NCBI RefSeq assembly: GCF_003583935.1
Contig: NZ_QYRN01000002.1
Span: forward strand, 457,679-521,678
DNA: 64,000 nucleotides
DNA from: Aureimonas flava
GTDB lineage: Bacteria; Pseudomonadota; Alphaproteobacteria; Rhizobiales; Rhizobiaceae
Direction: 5' to 3'
The notes under the pieces are model-generated. The model was given only the letters and a program-made list of their open reading frames with translations. It searched no databases and had not been told where the DNA came from. This document shows positions 47,935 to 59,896 of the stretch, piece after piece (position 1 is the stretch's first letter; each line of letters begins with the position of its first letter). Made by a program: the position numbers and the translations under genes.

Positions 47935-49137
47935 ATGCCGCATCAAGGCTACGGCCCCGTGGGAGGCGAGCGCGGGCCGGTGCGCGCCGAGCTGGCGCGG
48001 CGCGTCGCGGCGGGAACGCTGCGCGAGGACGCGGTGCAGGCCGGCATCGCCGACCGGCTGGACCGGCTGTGGCGCGAGCTTCGCGAGGCGGCGCTGCCCG
48101 CCAAGTCCAGCGCGCTGGGCTGGCTGTTCGGCCGGCGCGAGCGGCCGGCGGCGCCGCGCGGCGTCTACATCCACGGCTCGGTCGGTCGCGGCAAGTCCAT
48201 GCTGATGGACCTGTTCTTCGACACGGCCCCGCTGGAGCGCAAGCGCCGCATCCACTTCCACGAGTTCATGGCCGAAATGCACGGGCGCATCAACGCCCAC
48301 CGCGCCGCCGTGAAGGCGGGCGAGGCGCGGGGCGACGATCCGATCCCGCCGGTGGCGGAGGCCGTGGCGGCCGAGACGCGGCTCCTGTGCTTCGACGAGT
48401 TCACGGTCACCGACATCGCCGACGCGATGATCCTGTCGCGCCTGTTCGACGCGCTGTTCGCCCGCGGGCTGACGCTGGTCGCGACCTCCAACGTGGCGCC
48501 CGACGATCTCTATCGCGACGGGCTGAACCGGCCGCTCTTCCTTCCGTTCGTGGAGACGCTCAAGGCCCATACCGACATCCTGTTCCTGGACGCGCCCACC
48601 GACTACCGGATGGAGACGATCGGGGCGGGCGACCTCTACGTCACGCCGCTGGGGCCGGACGCCGATCGCCGGATGGACGCGCTGTGGCGCTCGATCCTCG
48701 GCGGTGCCGCCGAGCGGGCGGAGACGCTGCCCTTTCGCGGGCGCTCGATCGCCGTGCCGCGCGCCGGCGCCGGGGCCGCGCGCTTCGGCTTCGCCGACCT
48801 GTGCGCGAGGCCCCTCGGCGCGGCGGACTTCCTGGCGCTCGCCGCGCGTTTCCACACGGTGGTCGTGGACGGGGTGCCGGTGATCGGCGCGGCGGAGCGC
48901 AACGAGGCGAAGCGCTTCATTCTCCTGGTGGATACGCTCTACGACGCGCACCGGCGGCTGGTCGTCTCGGCCGCGGCACCCGCCGACCGGCTCTATCGCG
49001 CGCCGAGCGGCACGGAGGCCTTCGAGTTCGATCGAACCGTGTCGCGGCTGATCGAGATGCGCTCCGACGCCTATCTGGCGGAGGCGGAGCGGCGCCGGAC
49101 CGGCGGGGAGCACACAATGACGCCCGCCGGCGCGTGA
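47935..49137 (+). CDS. zapE: Cell division ATPase ZapE (AFG1-like)
   Basis: ZapE is a cytoplasmic AAA-like ATPase that acts at the constricting FtsZ ring; eukaryotic AFG1 is its mitochondrial counterpart. The 400-residue product has Walker A IHGSVGRGKSMLMDLFF, RRIHFHEFMAEMHGRIN, Walker B LLCFDEFTVTDIADAMIL and LVATSNVAPDDLYRDGLNR. A C-terminal SAAAPADRLY and SRLIEMRSDAYL block closes the fold. GGAAGG precedes ATG 47935. In rhizobia zapE is followed by mdh and sucC; here sucC follows with no mdh. Confidence 0.95.
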   Translation: MPHQGYGPVGGERGPVRAELARRVAAGTLREDAVQAGIADRLDRLWRELREAALPAKSSALGWLFGRRERPAAPRGVYIHGSVGRGKSMLMDLFFDTAPLERKRRIHFHEFMAEMHGRINAHRAAVKAGEARGDDPIPPVAEAVAAETRLLCFDEFTVTDIADAMILSRLFDALFARGLTLVATSNVAPDDLYRDGLNRPLFLPFVETLKAHTDILFLDAPTDYRMETIGAGDLYVTPLGPDADRRMDALWRSILGGAAERAETLPFRGRSIAVPRAGAGAARFGFADLCARPLGAADFLALAARFHTVVVDGVPVIGAAERNEAKRFILLVDTLYDAHRRLVVSAAAPADRLYRAPSGTEAFEFDRTVSRLIEMRSDAYLAEAERRRTGGEHTMTPAGA

Positions 49138-49534
49138 AAATTTCGCCACGCGGCGTCGTCCGGCCTTCCCCTTGGAATCACGTCGGGAACTGAGTGACGC
49201 TTACGTAAGCCCCACATTGCCTAACCGGTTGAATTTGCTTGTCGCCGTTTTGTGACCATTGCACGGGCGGGCCAGTCGGGCTATCCCCGTCGCGCGACGC
49301 ACGGGCCCTGCCGCGTCCGCTCCGTTCCGGCGGCGCGCGGCGGGTCTTCCGTGCCCGGCGGGACCGACGGCCCTGCCGATCGAAAGGGGACCAAGGGCGC
49401 CCGATGACGAGACACCATCCGCAGGTCCAGCCGACGTGTCGCCCGTGCGCGCCCGTCCGCCGGACGGCAGGCGTCCGCCGCGCCCCCGGCCCTCGTCCTT
49501 CGTTCCTCGCATCCATCCGAGACGGGAAGCTTTC
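49138..49534 (+). other. 397-bp gap upstream of sucC, no gene seen
   Basis: No credible ORF is present. The only distinct element is a perfect 12-bp palindrome, GCTTACGTAAGC (49199-49210), next to an AT-richer patch (about 49201-49262) that probably holds the suc promoter, although no convincing -35/-10 pair could be fixed. A long leader of up to about 280 nt would follow. In rhizobia mdh occupies this position. Confidence 0.6.
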
Positions 49535-50725
49535 ATGAACATCCACGAATACCAGGCCAAGCAGGTCCTCAAGGGCTTCGGCGCCCCGGTCGCCTCGGGC
49601 GTCGCGATCACCAGCGCCTCCGAAGCCGAGGCCGCCGCCCGGCAGCTTCCCGGTCCCCTCTACGTGGTGAAGTCGCAGATCCACGCCGGCGGCCGCGGCA
49701 AGGGCAAGTTCAAGGAACTCGGCACCGATGCCAAGGGCGGCGTGCGCCTCGCCAAGTCCGTGGAGGAGGCCGTCGCGCACGCCACCGAGATGCTCGGCAA
49801 CACGCTCGTCACCGCCCAGACGGGCGACGCCGGCAAGCAGGTGAACCGCCTCTACATCGAGGATGGCGCCGACATCGCGCGCGAGCTTTACTGCTCGCTC
49901 CTCGTCGACCGCTCGGTCGGCCGCGTCGCCTTCGTGGTCTCGACGGAAGGCGGCATGGACATCGAGGCCGTCGCCCACGACACGCCCGAGAAGATCATCA
50001 CCGTCGCGATCGACCCGGCCGCCGGCGTCACCGACGCCGACGTCGCCAAGATCTCGGACGCCTACGGCCTCGACGGCGCGGCCCGCGAGGACGCCAAGTC
50101 GCTCTTCCCGGCGCTCTACAAGGCCTTCACCGACAAGGACATGGCGCTCCTCGAGGTGAACCCGCTCATCGTCATGACGGACGGCCACCTGCGGGTGCTG
50201 GACGCCAAGGTCTCGTTCGACGGCAACGCGCTGTTCCGCCACGACGACATGAAGGCTCTGCGCGACGAGACCGAGGAGGACGCCAAGGAGATCGAGGCCT
50301 CCGCCTGGGACCTCGCCTATGTCGCGCTCGACGGCAACATCGGCTGCATGGTGAACGGCGCCGGTCTCGCCATGGCGACGATGGACATCATCAAGCTCTA
50401 CGGCAAGGAGCCGGCGAACTTCTGCGACGTCGGCGGCGGCGCGTCGAAGGAGAAGGTCGCGGCGGCCTTCAAGATCATCACGGCCGATCCGGCGGTGCAG
50501 GGCATCCTCGTCAACATCTTCGGCGGCATCATGCGCTGCGACGTGATCGCGGAAGGCGTTGTCGCCGCCGTGAAGGAAGTCGGCCTGAAGGTGCCGCTGG
50601 TCGTGCGCCTCGAGGGCACGAACGTCGACCTCGGCAAGCGGATCCTCAACGAGAGCGGGCTCGCCATCACGGCCGCCGACGACCTCGACGACGCCGCGCA
50701 GAAGATCGTGGCCGCGGTCAAGTAA
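49535..50725 (+). CDS. sucC: Succinyl-CoA synthetase beta subunit
   Basis: SucC forms with SucD the ADP/GDP-forming enzyme that turns succinyl-CoA to succinate with substrate-level phosphorylation. The 396-residue protein starts [20 protein letters not shown], the invariant N-terminus. It has the ATP-grasp region [60 protein letters not shown] and the CoA-interface block [18 protein letters not shown]. It opens the TCA cluster and lies 50 bp before sucD. The frame is open upstream but ATG 49535 fits the family exactly. Confidence 0.98.
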   Translation: MNIHEYQAKQVLKGFGAPVASGVAITSASEAEAAARQLPGPLYVVKSQIHAGGRGKGKFKELGTDAKGGVRLAKSVEEAVAHATEMLGNTLVTAQTGDAGKQVNRLYIEDGADIARELYCSLLVDRSVGRVAFVVSTEGGMDIEAVAHDTPEKIITVAIDPAAGVTDADVAKISDAYGLDGAAREDAKSLFPALYKAFTDKDMALLEVNPLIVMTDGHLRVLDAKVSFDGNALFRHDDMKALRDETEEDAKEIEASAWDLAYVALDGNIGCMVNGAGLAMATMDIIKLYGKEPANFCDVGGGASKEKVAAAFKIITADPAVQGILVNIFGGIMRCDVIAEGVVAAVKEVGLKVPLVVRLEGTNVDLGKRILNESGLAITAADDLDDAAQKIVAAVK

Positions 50726-50775
50726 CCGCCCCGTCCGCTGCCGTTCGATCCCCTTTCGGAGTCCAAGAAGACACC

Positions 50776-51681
50776 ATGTCCATCCTCGTCGACAAGAACA
50801 CCAAGGTCCTCGTCCAGGGCCTGACCGGCAAGACCGGCACTTTCCACACCGAGCAGGCGCTCGCCTACTACGGCACCAAGATGGTGGGCGGCATCCACCC
50901 GAAGAAGGGCGGCGAATCCTGGTCGTCGGGCGTCGACGGCACCTCGCTGCCGATCTTCGCGAGCGTCGCCGAGGCGCGCGAGCGCACCGGTGCCGACGCG
51001 TCGGTGATCTACGTGCCGCCGGCGGGCGCGGCCGACGCCATCATCGAGGCGATCGAGGCCGAGGTGCCCTTCATCGTCTGCATCACCGAAGGCATTCCGG
51101 TGCTCGACATGGTGCGCGTGAAGGCGCGTCTTGAAAAGTCGAAGTCGCGCCTTCTCGGCCCGAACTGCCCCGGCATCCTGACGCCCGAAGAGTGCAAGAT
51201 CGGCATCATGCCGGGCTCGATCTTCAAGAAGGGCAATGTCGGCATCGTGTCGCGCTCCGGCACGCTGACCTACGAGGCGGTGTTCCAGACCACCAACGAG
51301 GGCCTTGGCCAGACGACGGCCGTCGGCATCGGCGGCGATCCGGTGAAGGGCACCGAGTTCATCGACGTCCTGGAGATGTTCCTCGCCGACGAGGCCACGC
51401 AGTCGATCATCATGATCGGCGAGATCGGCGGCTCGGCGGAAGAGGACGCCGCCCAGTTCCTGATCGACGAGGCGAAAAAGGGCCGTAAGAAGCCGATGGC
51501 CGGCTTCATCGCCGGCCGTACGGCGCCCAAGGGCCGCACCATGGGCCACGCGGGCGCCGTGGTTTCGGGCGGCAAGGGCGACGCGGAGTCCAAGATCGCG
51601 GCCATGGAGGCGGCGGGCATCCGCGTGTCGCCCTCGCCGGCTCGTCTCGGCAAGACGCTGGTGGAAGTGCTCAAGGGCTGA
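50776..51681 (+). CDS. sucD: Succinyl-CoA synthetase alpha subunit
   Basis: SucD binds CoA and carries the phosphohistidine intermediate. The 301-residue protein begins [20 protein letters not shown]. It shows [63 protein letters not shown] and the active-site segment [17 protein letters not shown] with the phosphorylated histidine. It is directly downstream of sucC and presumably cotranscribed. The 238 bp after it carry a candidate promoter for sucA. Confidence 0.98.
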   Translation: MSILVDKNTKVLVQGLTGKTGTFHTEQALAYYGTKMVGGIHPKKGGESWSSGVDGTSLPIFASVAEARERTGADASVIYVPPAGAADAIIEAIEAEVPFIVCITEGIPVLDMVRVKARLEKSKSRLLGPNCPGILTPEECKIGIMPGSIFKKGNVGIVSRSGTLTYEAVFQTTNEGLGQTTAVGIGGDPVKGTEFIDVLEMFLADEATQSIIMIGEIGGSAEEDAAQFLIDEAKKGRKKPMAGFIAGRTAPKGRTMGHAGAVVSGGKGDAESKIAAMEAAGIRVSPSPARLGKTLVEVLKG

Positions 51682-51708
51682 AAACCGCCGACCAAACGGG
51701 CGCGATCA

Positions 51709-51737
51709 TTCGATTTTTAACGGTCGCGCCCCTATCT
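51709..51737 (+). promoter_or_regulatory. Candidate sucA promoter
   Basis: TTCGAT (51709-51714), a 17-bp spacer and CTATCT (51732-51737) lie in an AT-rich patch 28 bp after sucD. The -10 resembles the CTATAT typical of rhizobial housekeeping promoters. A weak inverted repeat (8-bp arms at 51699-51706 and 51724-51731) overlaps it and might also terminate sucCD transcripts. Confidence 0.45.
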
Positions 51738-51919
51738 GGCCGGATTGATACGTGAATGGAGCCGCGCGGCGTTCGGGCCCCGCGCGGCCGCCCCACCCGG
51801 GGCGCCTTCCAGCCGAACGCGTTCGAGTGAGCGGCGGAGAGCTCGAGAAGTCCTCCGCCTCCGATCATCTTTCAGGGAGACGGCGCCCGCCACCGGCCGG
51901 GGGCCGCTTTGTCATCATC

Positions 51920-54900
51920 ATGGCACGCAATCCGGCGAACGAGACCTTCGCGGCGACCTCTTTCCTCTACGGCGGCAACGCCGACTACATCGAGACGCTG
52001 GCCGCCGCCTACGAGCGCGACCCGTCGTCGGTGCCGGCCGAGTGGCGCGAGTTCTTCGGCCAGGTCGCCGACGACAAGGCGACCGTGGTCAAGAACGCGG
52101 AGGGGCCGTCCTGGGCGCGGGCCAACTGGCCGGTGACCCCGAACGGCGAGCTCGTCGCCGCGCTCGACGGCAACTGGAGCGAGGCCGAGATCCGCGTCGA
52201 GCGGAAGCTGCGCGACAAGGCGGCCGCCGCGCCCAAGGGCGAGGCCCCGTCCGAGGCGGCGATCCTCCAGGCGACGCGCGACTCGGTTCGCGCCCTGATG
52301 CTGATCCGCGCCTTCCGCGTGCGCGGCCATCTCCACGCCCGGCTCGACCCGCTCGGCCTCGCCGCCCCCGAGGACGACTACAACGAGCTTTCGCCGGAGA
52401 ACTACGGCTTCACCGAGGCCGACCTCGACCGCCGAATCTTCATCGACAACGTGCTCGGCATGGAGTTCGCGACCGTCCGCCAGATGGTCGAGATCCTGAA
52501 GCGCACCTATTGCGGCACGGTCGGCGTCGAGTTCATGCACATCTCCAATCCCTTGGAGAAGCAGTGGATCCAGGAGCGCATGGAAGGGCCCGACAAGGGC
52601 GTCGAGTTCACCGACCAGGGCAAGCGCGCCATCCTCAACAAGCTGATCGAGGCCGAGGGCTTCGAGAAGTTCCTGGACGTCAAGTACAAGGGCACCAAGC
52701 GCTTCGGCCTCGACGGCGGCGAGGCGCTGATCCCCGCGCTCGAGCAGATCATCAAGCGCGGCGGCCAGATGGGCCTCAAGGAGATCGTGCTCGGCATGGC
52801 CCATCGCGGCCGCCTCAACGTCCTCTCCCAGGTGATGAACAAGCCGCGCCGGGCGATCTTCCACGAGTTCAAGGGCGGCTCCTACAAGCCGGAGGACGTC
52901 GAGGGCTCGGGCGACGTCAAGTACCATCTCGGCGCCTCGTCGGACCGCGAGTTCGACAACAACAAGGTGCACCTGTCGCTCACCGCGAACCCGTCGCATC
53001 TCGAGATCGTCAACCCGGTCGTGATGGGCAAGGCGCGCGCCAAGCAGGACCAGCTCGGCGGCGGGCGCACGCGCACCGAGGTCGTGCCGCAGGAGGTGCG
53101 CAACCAGGTGCTGCCGCTGCTGATCCACGGCGACGCGGCCTTCGCCGGCCAGGGCGTCGTGGCGGAGTGCTTCGGCCTGTCGGGCCTCAAGGGCCACCGC
53201 GTCGGCGGCACGCTGCACTTCATCATCAACAACCAGATCGGCTTCACCACCAATCCGCGCTTCTCGCGCTCCTCGCCCTATCCGTCCGACGTCGCCAAGA
53301 TGGTCGAGGCGCCGATCTTCCACGTCAACGGCGACGACCCGGAAGCGGTGACCTACGCGGCCAAGATCGCGATCGAGTACCGCCAGACCTTCCACAAGCC
53401 GGTGGTGGTGGACATGTTCTGCTACCGCCGCTTCGGCCACAACGAGGGCGACGAGCCCGGCTTCACGCAGCCGATCATGTATCGCAAGATCCGCGAGCAT
53501 AGGACGACGCTGGAGATCTACGCGAAGAAGCTCGCCGAGGCGGGCGTCCTCGCCGAGGCCGACGTCGAGGCCCGCAAGGCCGAGTTCCGGGCGCAGCTCG
53601 ATTCGGAATACGACGCCGGCCAGAGCTACAACCCGAACAAGGCCGACTGGCTGGACGGCGCCTGGTCGGGCCTGCGCCGGGCCGACGACGAGGACGAGCA
53701 GCGCCGCGGCGTCACCGGCGTGCCGGTCAAGACGCTCAAGGAGCTCGGCCAGCGGCTCACCGAGGTGCCGGAGGGCTTCGAGGTCCACAAGACCATCGGC
53801 CGCTTCCTGGACAACCGCGCCAAGGCGATCGAGACCGGCGAGAACCTCGACTGGGCGACCGGCGAGGCGCTGGCCTTCGCCTCGCTGCTCGCCGAGGGCA
53901 CGCCGATCCGCCTGTCGGGCCAGGATTCGGAGCGCGGCACGTTCTCGCAACGCCACTCGGTCCTCTACGACCAGCGCGACGAGAGCCGCTACATCCCGCT
54001 CAGCCACCTCGCCAAGGGGCAGGCGAACTACGAGGTCATCAACTCGATGCTCTCGGAGGAGGCCGTGCTCGGCTTCGAATACGGCTACTCGCTCGCCGAG
54101 CCCAACGCGCTGACGCTCTGGGAAGCCCAGTTCGGCGACTTCGTGAACGGCGCGCAGGTCGTGATCGACCAGTTCATCTCGAGCGGCGAGGCCAAGTGGC
54201 TGCGCATGTCGGGCCTCGTGATGCTGCTGCCGCACGGCTACGAGGGCCAGGGGCCGGAGCATTCCTCGGCGCGCCTGGAGCGCTTCCTGCAGGCCTGCGC
54301 GCAGGACAACATGCAGGTCGCCAACTGCACCACGCCCGCCAACTACTTCCACATCCTGCGCCGGCAGATGAAGCGCGACTTCCGCAAGCCGCTCATCCTG
54401 ATGACGCCGAAGTCCCTCCTGCGCCACAAGCGCGCCACCTCGGACCTCGGCGAGATGGCGGGCGACACCTCGTTCCACCGCCTCCTGTGGGACGACGCCG
54501 AGATGAAGCCGAACTCGGTCACGGTGAAGCTGCGCAAGGACAAGGACATCCGCCGCGTCGTCCTGTGCACCGGCAAGGTCTACTACGACCTCCTGGAGGA
54601 GCGCGAGAAGCGCGGCGTCGACGACATCTATCTCCTGCGCGTCGAGCAGCTCTATCCGTTCCCCGCCAAGGCGCTCATCAACGAGCTGTCGCGCTTCCGG
54701 CAGGCGGAGATCGTGTGGTGCCAGGAGGAGCCCAAGAACATGGGCGCCTGGAGCTTCATCGAGCCCTACCTGGAATGGGTGCTCGACCGCATCGGCGACA
54801 CCAAGCGCCGGGCGCGCTATGCCGGGCGCCAGGCCGCGGCCTCGCCGGCCGTGGGCACCATGTCCAAGCACGTCGCGCAGCTCGAAGCCTTCCTGGAGGA

Positions 54901-54925
54901 GGCCCTGGGAGACGCGGCGGCCTGA
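51920..54925 (+). CDS. sucA: 2-oxoglutarate dehydrogenase E1 component
   Basis: E1 decarboxylates 2-oxoglutarate with thiamine diphosphate and passes the succinyl group to SucB lipoyl domains. The 1001-residue protein starts [20 protein letters not shown], the alphaproteobacterial N-terminus that docks on E2. It then has [74 protein letters not shown] and [20 protein letters not shown]. No Shine-Dalgarno sequence is obvious before ATG 51920. The longer open frame from 51752 is not family-like. It is followed by sucB after 55 bp. Confidence 0.98.
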   Translation: MARNPANETFAATSFLYGGNADYIETLAAAYERDPSSVPAEWREFFGQVADDKATVVKNAEGPSWARANWPVTPNGELVAALDGNWSEAEIRVERKLRDKAAAAPKGEAPSEAAILQATRDSVRALMLIRAFRVRGHLHARLDPLGLAAPEDDYNELSPENYGFTEADLDRRIFIDNVLGMEFATVRQMVEILKRTYCGTVGVEFMHISNPLEKQWIQERMEGPDKGVEFTDQGKRAILNKLIEAEGFEKFLDVKYKGTKRFGLDGGEALIPALEQIIKRGGQMGLKEIVLGMAHRGRLNVLSQVMNKPRRAIFHEFKGGSYKPEDVEGSGDVKYHLGASSDREFDNNKVHLSLTANPSHLEIVNPVVMGKARAKQDQLGGGRTRTEVVPQEVRNQVLPLLIHGDAAFAGQGVVAECFGLSGLKGHRVGGTLHFIINNQIGFTTNPRFSRSSPYPSDVAKMVEAPIFHVNGDDPEAVTYAAKIAIEYRQTFHKPVVVDMFCYRRFGHNEGDEPGFTQPIMYRKIREHRTTLEIYAKKLAEAGVLAEADVEARKAEFRAQLDSEYDAGQSYNPNKADWLDGAWSGLRRADDEDEQRRGVTGVPVKTLKELGQRLTEVPEGFEVHKTIGRFLDNRAKAIETGENLDWATGEALAFASLLAEGTPIRLSGQDSERGTFSQRHSVLYDQRDESRYIPLSHLAKGQANYEVINSMLSEEAVLGFEYGYSLAEPNALTLWEAQFGDFVNGAQVVIDQFISSGEAKWLRMSGLVMLLPHGYEGQGPEHSSARLERFLQACAQDNMQVANCTTPANYFHILRRQMKRDFRKPLILMTPKSLLRHKRATSDLGEMAGDTSFHRLLWDDAEMKPNSVTVKLRKDKDIRRVVLCTGKVYYDLLEEREKRGVDDIYLLRVEQLYPFPAKALINELSRFRQAEIVWCQEEPKNMGAWSFIEPYLEWVLDRIGDTKRRARYAGRQAAASPAVGTMSKHVAQLEAFLEEALGDAAA

Positions 54926-54980
54926 CGGCCGCCCCTCCCGCGCTTTCCGTCCCCACACCCCTTTCCCCCGTGAGAATCCG

Positions 54981-56228
54981 ATGAGCACCGAAGTCAAAGT
55001 CCCCACCCTCGGCGAATCCGTCACCGAGGCCACGATCGGCCAGTGGTTCAAGAAGGCGGGCGACACCGTCGCGCAGGACGAGACGATCGCCGAGCTGGAA
55101 ACCGACAAGGTGACCGTGGAGGTCCCGGCCCCGGCCGCCGGCGTGCTCGCGGAGATCCTGGTCAAGGAAGGCGAGACGGTGGAGGTCGGCGCGCTGATCG
55201 CGACCATCGGTGAGGGCGCGGCGGCGCCCAAGGCGGACGCCGCCAAGGCACCCGCGCCCAAGGCGCCCGAACCGGCCGCCACCGAGGGCTACGGCAACGC
55301 CGCCAAGGCGCCCGCGGCGCCCGCCGCCGCCAGCGGAGCGCAGCCCGCGCCCGCCGCCGCCAAGATGATGGCCGAGAAGGGCCTGTCGGCCTCCGATGTC
55401 GAGGGCTCGGGCAAGCGCGGCCAGGTGCTCAAGGGCGACGTGATCGACGCCATCGCCAAGGGCGCCTCGGCGCCTGCCGCCGCCAAGGCGCCCGCCGCGC
55501 CCCGCGCGCCCTCGTCGGCCGACGACGCGCCGCGCGAGGAGCGCGTGCGCATGACCAAGCTGCGCCAGACCATCGCCCGGCGCCTCAAGGACGCGCAGGA
55601 CACGGCGGCCATGCTGACCACCTTCAACGAGGTGGACATGACGGCGGTCATGGAGCTGCGCAAGAAGTACAAGGACCTGTTCGAGAAGAAGCACGGCGTG
55701 AAGCTCGGCTTCATGGGCTTCTTCACCAAGGCGATCACCCACGCCCTGAAGGAGATCCCGGCGGTGAACGCCGAGATCGACGGCACCGACATCATCTACA
55801 AGAACTACGCCCATGTCGGCATGGCCGTGGGCACCGACAAGGGCCTCGTGGTGCCGGTGATCCGGGACGCCGACCAGATGTCGATCGCGGAGGTGGAGAA
55901 GGAGCTCGGGCGCCTCGCCAAGGCGGCGCGCGACGGCCAGCTCACCATGGCCGACATGCAGGGCGGCACCTTCACCATCACCAACGGCGGCGTCTACGGC
56001 TCGCTGATGTCGACGCCGATCCTGAACGCGCCGCAGTCCGGCATTCTCGGCATGCACAAGATCCAGGAGCGGCCGATGGCCGTCGGCGGCCAGGTCGTCA
56101 TTCGCCCGATGATGTATCTCGCCCTGTCCTACGACCACCGCATCGTCGACGGCAAGGAGGCCGTGACCTTCCTGGTGCGGGTCAAGGACTCGCTGGAGGA
56201 CCCGGAGCGTCTGGTCCTCGACCTCTGA
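54981..56228 (+). CDS. sucB: Dihydrolipoyl succinyltransferase (E2 of 2-oxoglutarate dehydrogenase)
   Basis: SucB is the core of the 2-oxoglutarate dehydrogenase complex, transferring succinyl from lipoamide to CoA. The 415-residue protein has one N-terminal lipoyl domain with the lipoylated lysine in [14 protein letters not shown] flexible Ala/Pro/Lys linker, the peripheral-subunit binding domain ([20 protein letters not shown]) and a second linker follow. The catalytic domain carries [20 protein letters not shown] and [16 protein letters not shown] with the active-site histidine. It is cotranscribed with sucA; the E3 gene lpdA is three genes downstream. Confidence 0.98.
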   Translation: MSTEVKVPTLGESVTEATIGQWFKKAGDTVAQDETIAELETDKVTVEVPAPAAGVLAEILVKEGETVEVGALIATIGEGAAAPKADAAKAPAPKAPEPAATEGYGNAAKAPAAPAAASGAQPAPAAAKMMAEKGLSASDVEGSGKRGQVLKGDVIDAIAKGASAPAAAKAPAAPRAPSSADDAPREERVRMTKLRQTIARRLKDAQDTAAMLTTFNEVDMTAVMELRKKYKDLFEKKHGVKLGFMGFFTKAITHALKEIPAVNAEIDGTDIIYKNYAHVGMAVGTDKGLVVPVIRDADQMSIAEVEKELGRLAKAARDGQLTMADMQGGTFTITNGGVYGSLMSTPILNAPQSGILGMHKIQERPMAVGGQVVIRPMMYLALSYDHRIVDGKEAVTFLVRVKDSLEDPERLVLDL

Positions 56229-56298
56229 GCCTCGAGGGGCGAGGCCGGGAGACCGGCCCGCCCGTCTGCGGCCCGCAACTCGTGAACGGGGACAGCGC

Positions 56299-57060
56299 AT
56301 GAACGACCTCGGCGTCATGATCGTCACCGGCGGCTCGCGCGGCATCGGCGCGGCGACCGCCCGCCTGGCGGGGGCCGCCGGCTACGCCGTGCTCGTGAAC
56401 TACGCCGCCGACGCGGCCGCCGCCGCGGCCGTCGCCGAAGCGATCCGCGCGGCCGGAGGCCGGGCCGAGACGGCGCGGGGCGACGTGGGGTCGGAGGCTG
56501 ACGTCCTCGCCCTGTTCGAGGCCGCCGACCGGATGGGGCGCCTTGCCGCCCTGGTCAACAACGCCGGCGTCGTGGACCAGCCGTCGCGGGTCGCCGACAT
56601 GAGCCTTGCCCGGCTCGAGCGCATGTTCCGCATCAACACGATCGGCTCGGTGCTGTGCGCGCGCGAGGCGGTGCGGCGCATGTCCACCACCCGGGGCGGC
56701 CGGGGCGGGGCGATCGTCAACCTCTCCTCCGCCGCCGCCAAGCTCGGCGCGCCCGACCAGTATGTCGACTACGCGGCCGCCAAGGGCGCGATCGACGCCT
56801 TCACCGTGGGCCTCGCCAAGGAGGTCGCGGCCGAGGGCGTGCGCGTCTGCGCCGTTCGCCCCGGCATCATCGAGACAGATATCCACGCGTCCGGCGGGCT
56901 GCCCGACCGCGTGGCGCAGCTCGCGCCCAGCCTGCCGATGCGCCGACCGGGCAGCGCCGACGAGGTCGCCCGCGCGATCCTGTGGCTGGCCTCGCCGGAG
57001 GCCAGCTATTCCACCGGCGCGATCCTCGACGTGTCCGGCGCCCGGGCGATCCTGCCCTGA
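56299..57060 (+). CDS. SDR-family NAD(P)-dependent oxidoreductase
   Basis: The 253-residue short-chain dehydrogenase has the classical cofactor motif TGGSRGIGAATA and NNAGVVDQP. The catalytic serine is in IVNLSSAAAKLG and YxxxK appears as YVDYAAAKGAID; VRPGIIETDIHASGG follows. The closest general type is glucose dehydrogenase or 3-ketoacyl reductase-like SDRs that reduce or oxidise small alcohols and sugars, so the substrate is not assigned. It is inserted in the suc cluster between sucB and lpdA, and its stop overlaps by one base the start of the next gene. Confidence 0.92.
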   Translation: MNDLGVMIVTGGSRGIGAATARLAGAAGYAVLVNYAADAAAAAAVAEAIRAAGGRAETARGDVGSEADVLALFEAADRMGRLAALVNNAGVVDQPSRVADMSLARLERMFRINTIGSVLCAREAVRRMSTTRGGRGGAIVNLSSAAAKLGAPDQYVDYAAAKGAIDAFTVGLAKEVAAEGVRVCAVRPGIIETDIHASGGLPDRVAQLAPSLPMRRPGSADEVARAILWLASPEASYSTGAILDVSGARAILP

Positions 57061-57566
57061 TGGCGGCCCCCCGGCGCATCCCGCCGGCCGCGCTCGCGGC
57101 GGCGCTGGTCCTTGTCGGCGCGGCGGCGCCCGCCGCGGCGCAGGAGGCGCCCGCCTATCGCGACGACCGCTCGACCCCGGAGGCCGTGGTGGAATCGCTC
57201 TACAACGCCGTGGAGCGCCGCGAGTGGGCGAGGGCCTATTCCTATTTCCGCGACGAGGCCGACCGGCCCTTCGCCGAGTTCGCGGCGGGCTACGCCGACA
57301 CGCGCCATGTCCGCCTGAAGCTCGGCACGGCCACGAGCGAGGGCGCGGCCGGCTCGCTCTACTTCCGCCTCCCGGCGGTGGTGGAGGCCGAGACCGCCGC
57401 GGGAACCCGCGTCTTCGCGGGTTGCTACACGCTGCGCCTCGCGCAGCCCGCCGCGCAGATCGAGCCGCCTTTCCGGCCGATGGGCATCGCCGCCGCCACG
57501 CTCCGGCAGGTGCCGGACGGGTTCGAGGCGGCGCGCGGCCGGTGCGACGAGGCGGGCACGCCATGA
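57060..57566 (+). CDS. Secreted hypothetical protein of the suc cluster
   Basis: The 168-residue precursor has a signal peptide (IPPAALAAALVLVGAAAPAAAQ). The mature domain is SNTF2-like in size and pattern: STPEAVVESLYNAVERREWA, RAYSYFRDEADRPFAEFAAG, TSEGAAGSLYFRLPAVVEAE and VFAGCYTLRLAQPAAQ. It is probably periplasmic. Two cysteines are present (AGCYT and GRCDEAG). No function is established, although secreted proteins of this type sit between sucB and lpdA in other rhizobia. ATG 57060 overlaps the SDR stop as TGATG. Confidence 0.78.
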   Translation: MAAPRRIPPAALAAALVLVGAAAPAAAQEAPAYRDDRSTPEAVVESLYNAVERREWARAYSYFRDEADRPFAEFAAGYADTRHVRLKLGTATSEGAAGSLYFRLPAVVEAETAAGTRVFAGCYTLRLAQPAAQIEPPFRPMGIAAATLRQVPDGFEAARGRCDEAGTP

Positions 57567-57651
57567 CGCACGCCGTTTCCTTCGCGTCGCGCCGTCCCAA
57601 GTCCTTGCGGGAGAGAGGCGGCTCGCGCCTCGCAGCGGAGGCCCGACGCCC

Positions 57652-58050
57652 ATGACTTCCCTTCCCACCGAACTCGTCCTCCTCGGCTGGTCCGTGGTGC
57701 TTCTGGTCGCGCAGATTATGCTGCAGGGCCATCTGGCGACGCGCGAGCGCGGGCTCGGCTGGAACGCGGGCCCGCGCGACGGCGACGCCAAGCCCCTCGG
57801 CCTCCACGCCGGCCGCGCGCAGCGGTGCCTTGCCAACTTCCAGGAAACCTACCCCGCCTTCGTGGCGCTCGCGCTCGGCCTCGCGGTGGCCGGGCGCACC
57901 GGCGGGATCGGCGAATGGGGCGCCATCCTCTGGTTCGCCGCCCGCATCGTCTACGTGCCGCTCTACCTCGCGGGCGTCCCCTATCTGCGCAGCCTCGCCT
58001 GGGCCCTGTCCATGCTGGGCCTGCTCCTGATGCTGATCCGCTTCCTCTGA
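57652..58050 (+). CDS. MAPEG family membrane protein
   Basis: The 132-residue protein has four transmembrane segments typical of MAPEG proteins (membrane-associated eicosanoid/glutathione metabolism fold). The family-like segments are LATRERGLGWNAGPRD, AQRCLANFQETYPAFVALAL and the C-terminal ARIVYVPLYLAGVPYLRS. Bacterial members may have glutathione transferase activity, but few are tested. ATG 57652 follows a weak GGAGG. It sits 30 bp before lpdA and is presumably in the same operon. Confidence 0.88.
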   Translation: MTSLPTELVLLGWSVVLLVAQIMLQGHLATRERGLGWNAGPRDGDAKPLGLHAGRAQRCLANFQETYPAFVALALGLAVAGRTGGIGEWGAILWFAARIVYVPLYLAGVPYLRSLAWALSMLGLLLMLIRFL

Positions 58051-58080
58051 ACCACCCGAAACCCGAGAAGACCAAGACCC

Positions 58081-59496
<1,416 letters not shown>

Positions 59497-59540
59497 GCGC
59501 GCCGCGCCCGGCACGGGCGCGACGGGGGCGGGGGAAGAAA

Positions 59541-59579
59541 CGCGAAGGGGCGGCGCATCCGGTGCGCCGCCCCTTCGCG
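59541..59579. terminator. Hairpin ending the suc-lpdA cluster
   Basis: A perfect 17-bp stem (59541-59557 with 59563-59579) with a 5-nt loop lies between lpdA and the convergent small gene. There is no T-tract, but it is symmetrical and likely terminates or stabilises both transcripts. Confidence 0.8.
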
Positions 59580-59583
59580 CGTG

Positions 59584-59823
59584 TCAGGCGTTGCCGCCGG
59601 TCCAGAAGCCTTGGTCGAGGGGCATGCGCGCGACCTCGTGCCGCTCGCCGTCGAGCACGCGGGCATGGTCGCCCCAGCCGTCCTCGAAGCCCGAGCGGGT
59701 CAGCACCTCGCGCACCGCACCCACGGCCTGCTGGTCCGTCACCGCGTTGATCGCGTCGTGGAACGACCCCGGCACCCAGGCCGACCCGTCCACCCGTCCC
59801 GTTTCGATCCGGTATCGCGACAT
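59584..59823 (-). CDS. Small hypothetical cytoplasmic protein
   Basis: The 79-residue protein starts MSRYRIETGRVDGSAWVPGS and contains SFHDAINAVTDQQAVGAVRE, RSGFEDGWGDHARVLDGERH and ARMPLDQGFWTGGN. It is soluble, with no signal peptide, cysteine or known motif. ATG 59823 is preferred to a 15-residue longer form because the upstream residues look like untranslated leader and AGGATGA lies just before it. Codon use is like its neighbours. The function is unknown. Confidence 0.7.
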   Translation of the reverse strand: MSRYRIETGRVDGSAWVPGSFHDAINAVTDQQAVGAVREVLTRSGFEDGWGDHARVLDGERHEVARMPLDQGFWTGGNA

Positions 59824-59896
59824 CCGTTCATCCTCCCGAGATGGAACACCGGGGAAGTGTGGACCCAACCGGCCCCGCTGTCACCTTTCCAAATCG

